Source: Saccharomycopsis phalli (Eukaryota > Ascomycota > Saccharomycetes > Ascoideales > Saccharomycopsidaceae). Taken from it: DNA of 64,000 bases. The notes under the pieces were generated by a model, which was given only the letters and a program-made list of their open reading frames with translations, had not been told where the DNA came from and did no database searches. The position numbers and the translations under genes were made by a program. Below are positions 59,398 through 64,000 of this stretch, in pieces. Each line of letters opens with the position of its first letter. Position 1 is the stretch's first letter. The stretch spans positions 1,054,001 to 1,118,000 of the forward strand of contig CP073212.1 of NCBI GenBank assembly GCA_020342235.1. The letters are read 5' to 3'.

Positions 59398-60383
59398 AAT
59401 GGTACCAAGAGAACCATTTTACTAGGTATTTTGGCCTTGGATTATAAACTTTAAAGTGTTATTTCAATATATACTTATTTTTTTAGAGTGTAGAATCAAG
59501 AGATTTAAATTGTGCAAATTGTACAGGTTTTTTAATGGAATTATCAACGGGCAATTAGTTGACTGTCACAATTGAAGATTTATCGGGGTTACGAAAGGAG
59601 AAATTGTCTAAATTTAGAAATCAAACTATAAATCAAGACAATTGCAATATAATGAATGACGCTACTGGCGTAAAATAGTTTACTACATTTGCTGGACCAA
59701 TTGCGCAATAGCCTGATTATTTATAGATATGGAAATAAGCTAAGAACGAGGAGAAAACGAATAAAGGGAGAATAATAGTGTAAAAATAAAATTTGAGGAG
59801 GTCATTGCATTTCAAAGAAGTAAACTATAAATCTCAAGAATGACCAATCACTGGTACTAAATACGGCTAACAATAGCGACCAGTCTAATTTTGACAGATG
59901 GCGCGTGTATCCAGATTTGTAAAAGTGGATTCTACAGTGTTGTAAGATATGGTATTATTGGTTTAATTCAATGTGAATGGATGAGAATATAATCAATTGA
60001 CAATTTTCGGAAAATTGGACATTTGAGTATTTCTAAAGTAATCAGTAGTGAATACAGTTTAGTAGTGTTGAACAGAAATTGTCAACAGAAATTGTCAACA
60101 GAAATCGTGATAAACAATCGTGATAAACAGTTATCACGGTAAACAAAAATCATGACAAACAGTCCATCACGATAAACCGTGATAAACCATCATGATACCG
60201 TCATGATAAGCCGTCACGATACCGTCATGATAACAGAAATCATGATAAACAAACACGACAGCCATGACGACAGACGCAACAGCCGTGACATCACCAAAAC
60301 ATCCGATGCTCGTAAAGTCAGTCTATAAGCTACATGATCCATATAGCAAAAATCGTAAAGAATTAAAGTCATCAAAACATATA
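59398..60383. other. Convergent intergenic region with degenerate repeats
   Basis: AT-rich. The last part (about 60061-60260) is a degenerate array beyond the bHLH stop. No gene seen. Confidence 0.5.
60061..60260. repeat. Degenerate ATGATAAAC/CGTGATAAAC array downstream of the bHLH gene
   Basis: GTCAACAGAAATT units grade into ATCGTGATAAACA and CCGTCATGATA units. The repeated ATCATGAT and ATCACG.TAAAC pieces make it rich in short palindromes. Confidence 0.8.
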
Positions 60384-61268
60384 CTAGGATGCAGCGAGCG
60401 ATTGCGCCTGGTAATCCACGCCACTGGTCAGGCACAAATTCTTTAACTGCTTGTTGAGCAGGAGCAACTTTTCAATTTCGTTACCTGCGACGTCAAGAAC
60501 CACAAACTTGGATAATTTCGCCGACGGCTTTGTGGTGCGGCCGACTTCCATGAATGTGAGTTTGTTGACCAAGTTGTCAAAAGAGTCCTTGATGAGCAAG
60601 CGGCGTTTTTTCTCGGAGGTAGTATGGTTTTCGCGCTTCTCCTTATCGGAAAGAAGCTTCCTGCGGGAACGGGGCTTCACGCTGGCAGCCTCTTCAAACA
60701 GTTTTAGCTGGTTGTCCAAATGGAACTGTTCGTCCGGCTGGAGAAGCGGCTGGTCGAGAAACGAGTCTGGCTTGGTAAGGCCGCTGATGAGCCTATCGAA
60801 ATCGTCCTTTGGGTCCGAGTCTTCAATTAGAAACTCGTCCAAGAACCCCTGCAACGCTGTGTTTTCGTGCTCCGACAACAACGACGGCGTCACGTGATCG
60901 GGCACCACCTTGTTGTCGAACAAGGCGTTCATCAGGTATGAGTGATTTTGGGCGGGGGACTTGGTTGGCTTTGTGCGCTGGAGCGCCAAGTTCTGCTGCT
61001 GCATCATCTGGAGCAGCTCGATCTGCGACTGAACGTATTTTGCCTGGAGCTGGGTGAGCATGTTGTAGGCGGTTTCAAAGTCATCGAGCTGGATATCGTC
61101 CAAGGAATGGATGTTGTTGATGTCAATGGCGGTGCCATTCAACATTGGTGCGGCTGGGCTGGGCTCCTCGAGCTGTTGCTGGTCCTGTTCACCACCAATG
61201 TGGTACGCTAGATCATCCAGCGGGTCTGGCTTGTAGCCGAAATTGTCGATTGAGGATTGTTGGAACAT
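60384..61268 (-). CDS. bHLH transcription factor
   Basis: 294 residues. The basic region KEKRENHTTSEKKRRLLIKDSFDNLV (about 209-234) contains His215, Glu219 and Arg223, the H-E-R trio that reads E-boxes and favours CACGTG. Helix 2 follows as SKFVVLDVAGNEIEKLLLLNKQLKNL (about 253-278) after a short loop. The N-terminal two-thirds is acidic with a Gln/Leu-rich coiled-coil stretch (about 66-98), which may activate transcription or mediate dimerisation. No leucine zipper extends beyond helix 2. The motif RxNHxxSEKKRR recalls Ino4/Ino2-type and Hms1-like factors, but orthology cannot be decided by eye. Divergent from the Rog1-like gene. Confidence 0.85.
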   Translation of the reverse strand: MFQQSSIDNFGYKPDPLDDLAYHIGGEQDQQQLEEPSPAAPMLNGTAIDINNIHSLDDIQLDDFETAYNMLTQLQAKYVQSQIELLQMMQQQNLALQRTKPTKSPAQNHSYLMNALFDNKVVPDHVTPSLLSEHENTALQGFLDEFLIEDSDPKDDFDRLISGLTKPDSFLDQPLLQPDEQFHLDNQLKLFEEAASVKPRSRRKLLSDKEKRENHTTSEKKRRLLIKDSFDNLVNKLTFMEVGRTTKPSAKLSKFVVLDVAGNEIEKLLLLNKQLKNLCLTSGVDYQAQSLAAS

Positions 61269-61493
61269 ACCGCTAGCACATGGGGCTGGGACTAGAAGAA
61301 AACTAACAAGATGCTCAGTGGGTCATCAAAATATATACTAACGAGATTATACCAGATGAGCTGTCACGCGGCAATGTGCAATGGGATAACGTATATATAT
61401 CAATCCGCAGTAGGAATATATTCACATGCAAAAAACCAAGACGTGACTTTGCTCGCGCAACCCACCCAGATTGGTGAGGCAGGTCTAACCCGG

Positions 61494-64000
61494 ATGACCA
61501 GTGCATGCGGTTGCAGGGCTTCGCACACTACCTTGACACTGGCACAGTGTCTTTTCTCCATGCTATACCGACGAGTCGACAAGGTGAAAATCGGACAATT
61601 CTTCCGGTACAGCGTGTCGGCGAAAGTGGATGAGGACTGCCGTACCACGTGTCTCTATCTACGAGTGAGGAACTTGGAAAATCCCGCGCTCCGGCTCTTT
61701 TATTTGCTTGGACCCTACACAATTTACACCCAGCTCTTGCCGGAGAACTTCAACGAGGACTTGCAGCAGAACCCCGATCCGTCAGATGAAAGCGTGATCC
61801 AATTCAATGCCAACTTGCAAGCTGGAAACTCCTTTGAGGCCGTGTTGACCCTCAATGAAAATTCAAAGGTCAGTACCCGGGAATACCGCTGGAGGTTGGA
61901 CGTCATGTCCCAGACACTTCTCTTTGAGTTCAGCTCCGTCAAATACGAGGTCGAAATCTCCCTGCTACCCTTTTCAGCAAACGAACCTTCCTCCTGGGCC
62001 GGTGAAGTGCACGTGACCCGGGAGTCGCACCTTGACATATGGAACATGCCGCCTAGCAACGCTAGTGAGCCGGTGCATTTGGTGGTATTGACCCACGGAA
62101 TCTACTCCAACGTCGGATGCGACTTGTTGTATCTCAAGGAACAGTTGGAAAAGGGCAATCGTGACCGCGAAAATATCATTGTGCGCGGATTTCACGGGAA
62201 TGCTGCCAAAACCGAACGTGGTGTGCGCCGATTGGGAGTCAACTTGGCCAATTACATTGACGAGCTTCTTAATCTGTGCTACAATATCGATCGCATCTCG
62301 TTCATTGGACACTCTTTAGGAGGCGTGGTGCAAAGCTTTGCCATCTACTACCTACTCAACTACCAGGGCTACAAACAAGCAGGCCGGCGACAGCTTAGTC
62401 ACGTGACACCAGTGAACTTTATCACCTTGGCTTCGCCATTGCTTGGGACCCAGGCTGAATTTTCCAATTTAATTAATATTGGCCTTGAGATCGGCTCGCT
62501 AGGTAAAACCGGCATGGATTTGTCATTGAATAACCGGTATCTTGCGCATTTTGCGTCGCACGACTATGACCAGTCCTCAAGACCGTTGCTTGAGATTGTA
62601 CCATTGAATTTGCAGTTTCACTTTTATCTCAAGCGATTTCTGAACCGCACGGTCTTTGCAAATGTCATTAATGACGGCATTGTTCCTTTGAAAACCAGTG
62701 CGTTGTTGTACTTGGACTATCGCAGCTTGAAGGTTGTGGAGAAGTTGAAGCACAAGGTCAGTGAAGCGGCAGAGGGTGAGAGCAAGAGGTTGCAGGAGAA
62801 TGAGGTTGCGGAGATTTCCGATGACGAGACGGTGTTTGTTGAAGATACGAGTATAGGTGATGTGAAGAGTAACGAGATACTCCGGAGGATTCGGGGAATA
62901 AGAGGTGGAAAAGGAGGGAAGGATATAAAGGATGGAAAAGATATAAAGGATGGAAAAGATATAAAGGATGGAAAAGATATAAAGGATGGAAAAGATATAA
63001 AGGATGGAAAAGATATAAAGGATGGAAAAGATATAAAGGATGGAAAAGATATAAAGGATGGAAAAGATATAAAGGATGGAAAAAATATAAAGGATGGAAA
63101 AGATATAAAGGATGGAAAAGATATAAAGGATGGAAAAGATATAAAGGATGGAAAAGATATAAAAAATGTCATAGCATATGATGCCACAGATGGTGATACA
63201 GATTGTGATACAGAAGATAAATCTATTCAAGTCACTCATCACACACCAGCCAAAGAAACTACACACAACCATGAAACTACACACAACCATGAAACTACAC
63301 ACAACCATGAAAACACCAAACACACACCCAATAACCAGAAATCCCCGCACAGCAGCAAAGCAGTTAAATGGCAAGACGTCGAAATTACAACCCACCTGGA
63401 TAGTACCCTCGCGTCACACCATGACCCATCCTCCAAGTCACCATCACTAAAAACCCTCTCTCCTGTGCTACCTGCCCAAGGCACCCTTCTTCCGTTCCCG
63501 ATTTCTCCTCCTAAAAGAAGAACCGTTTCAGCATTCCCCATGTTGTCACCCAGTAAAAAAGCAGCGTCGATTCCACTGCCCACACTCACAGAAACAAGTC
63601 CCCAACCAGAAGCCGTTGATATTTCATTGACTCCAGACGAGCCTCTGAGCCTGTTTCTCCAAGCCACAAGTTTCTTTTCCCCAACAAAGCATCTCAAGAA
63701 AAGCAAGCAGCGACGTCTTCGACGCATTCAAACGGTCTCAGATAAAAAGTCTGACGAGTTCTATGAGCCACCCAAGCTGTCGTCAGTAGTATCGGCAATG
63801 TATGCCCTTGTAGCACCTTCGCCAAAACGGGATTTTTTCAACACATTCAAGCCCTATAACCAGGATACTCTAAGCGGAGTGCCAGACATTTCGCACAACA
63901 TTTCAGGGACAATTATCCACGATAAGGTCTACAGGTATAGCGAGTTTCCAGAGCCGTACTTGAACAAGGTGAGCTATGTGAAGTACAAGAAGTTCTGCAT
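61494..64000 (+). CDS. Rog1-like serine lipase (DUF676), 3' end outside window
   Basis: Open frame from ATG 61494 to the window edge; an in-frame ATG at 61560 (MLYRRVDKVKIGQFFRYSV) is also possible. The N-terminal beta-rich region (YLRVRNLENPALRLFYLLGPYTIY, EYRWRLDVMSQTLLFE) and lipase core match Rog1 and related yeast monoacylglycerol lipases. The core reads LVVLTHGIYSN, then RISFIGHSLGGVVQ with the nucleophile Ser at about 274, then NFITLASPLLGT. After the core (from about residue 430), a low-complexity insertion carries 13 perfect or near-perfect DIKDGK units (62922-63170) and three ETTHNH units (63255-63308). Then come a Ser/Pro-rich stretch and a conserved-looking IIHDKVYRYSEFPEPYLNKVSYVKYKKF near the edge. 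Absence of the C-terminus is due to the window boundary. Confidence 0.87.
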   Translation, partial: MTSACGCRASHTTLTLAQCLFSMLYRRVDKVKIGQFFRYSVSAKVDEDCRTTCLYLRVRNLENPALRLFYLLGPYTIYTQLLPENFNEDLQQNPDPSDESVIQFNANLQAGNSFEAVLTLNENSKVSTREYRWRLDVMSQTLLFEFSSVKYEVEISLLPFSANEPSSWAGEVHVTRESHLDIWNMPPSNASEPVHLVVLTHGIYSNVGCDLLYLKEQLEKGNRDRENIIVRGFHGNAAKTERGVRRLGVNLANYIDELLNLCYNIDRISFIGHSLGGVVQSFAIYYLLNYQGYKQAGRRQLSHVTPVNFITLASPLLGTQAEFSNLINIGLEIGSLGKTGMDLSLNNRYLAHFASHDYDQSSRPLLEIVPLNLQFHFYLKRFLNRTVFANVINDGIVPLKTSALLYLDYRSLKVVEKLKHKVSEAAEGESKRLQENEVAEISDDETVFVEDTSIGDVKSNEILRRIRGIRGGKGGKDIKDGKDIKDGKDIKDGKDIKDGKDIKDGKDIKDGKDIKDGKDIKDGKDIKDGKNIKDGKDIKDGKDIKDGKDIKDGKDIKNVIAYDATDGDTDCDTEDKSIQVTHHTPAKETTHNHETTHNHETTHNHENTKHTPNNQKSPHSSKAVKWQDVEITTHLDSTLASHHDPSSKSPSLKTLSPVLPAQGTLLPFPISPPKRRTVSAFPMLSPSKKAASIPLPTLTETSPQPEAVDISLTPDEPLSLFLQATSFFSPTKHLKKSKQRRLRRIQTVSDKKSDEFYEPPKLSSVVSAMYALVAPSPKRDFFNTFKPYNQDTLSGVPDISHNISGTIIHDKVYRYSEFPEPYLNKVSYVKYKKFC
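62922..63170 (+). repeat. In-frame 18-bp coding array (DIKDGK units)
   Basis: About 13 head-to-tail copies of GATATAAAGGATGGAAAA inside the Rog1-like gene, with a single A/G change in one unit. Such uniform copies imply very recent expansion or homogenisation, so copy number probably varies between strains. Confidence 0.93.

Noticed and set aside
62577-63395. Minus-strand frame of 272 codons with ILYIFS repeats
   Set aside because: It is the antisense reading of the DIKDGK array in the Rog1-like gene, and the hydrophobic repeat is an artefact of the 18-bp unit.

Overview
The window is nuclear DNA of a budding yeast (Saccharomycotina). Genes are compact and apparently intronless, and the set is typical of yeast: PEX1, CDC8, RIP1, APS2, MET12, GPC1, a CAJ1-type J-protein, mitochondrial ribosomal protein uS5, an Mgr3-like protein, a Rog1-like lipase, an alpha-factor-type mating pheromone precursor, a tRNA-Lys with a short intron and a tRNA-Gln. 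CTG codons avoid positions where leucine is invariant and fall at polar or small positions in PEX1, MET12 and the amino acid permease. This suggests CUG is reassigned, most simply to serine, which would place the yeast in a CTG clade. The species is not identified.

Layout. 0.8-1.5 kb: RraA-like aldolase (-). 4.4-8.8 kb: very large, repeat-filled, catalytically degenerate Sap1/Yta6-type AAA protein (-), divergent from an SRAP/HMCES DNA-repair protein (+, 9.2-10.2 kb). 10.2-16 kb: gene-poor, with two copies of a SINE-like repeat, one of them inside a gene for an unknown secreted protein. 16-26 kb: four minus-strand genes (CAJ1-like, uS5m, GPC1, F-box protein). 28-31 kb: MPDU1-like and MGR3-like genes sharing a promoter with four CACGTG sites. 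31-35 kb: amidase and vitamin/allantoate-type transporter, divergent. 35-47 kb: MET12, a Hol1-like transporter, an unknown probably mitochondrial protein and an amino acid permease. 47-51 kb: PEX1. 51-60 kb: an AT-rich stretch with tRNA-Lys, RIP1, APS2, CDC8, tRNA-Gln and the pheromone gene. 60-64 kb: bHLH factor (-) and a Rog1-like lipase (+) that runs off the right edge.

Only a little over half of the window is coding. Many intergenic regions carry their own short tandem repeat, often just past a stop codon, and similar slippage repeats occur inside several proteins. Two dispersed repeat families were found by eye. One is a roughly 270-370 bp SINE-like family with five copies; one copy has a perfect 14-bp target-site duplication. 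The other is a family of about 50-100 bp built around a conserved core, also with five copies, all in the same orientation.

The most interesting items are the pheromone precursor, which has four perfect 13-residue repeats plus a diverged fifth copy directly after the signal peptide; the SINE-like family; the pseudo-AAA protein; and the CUG pattern. All family assignments come from reading motifs by eye. No database search was run.
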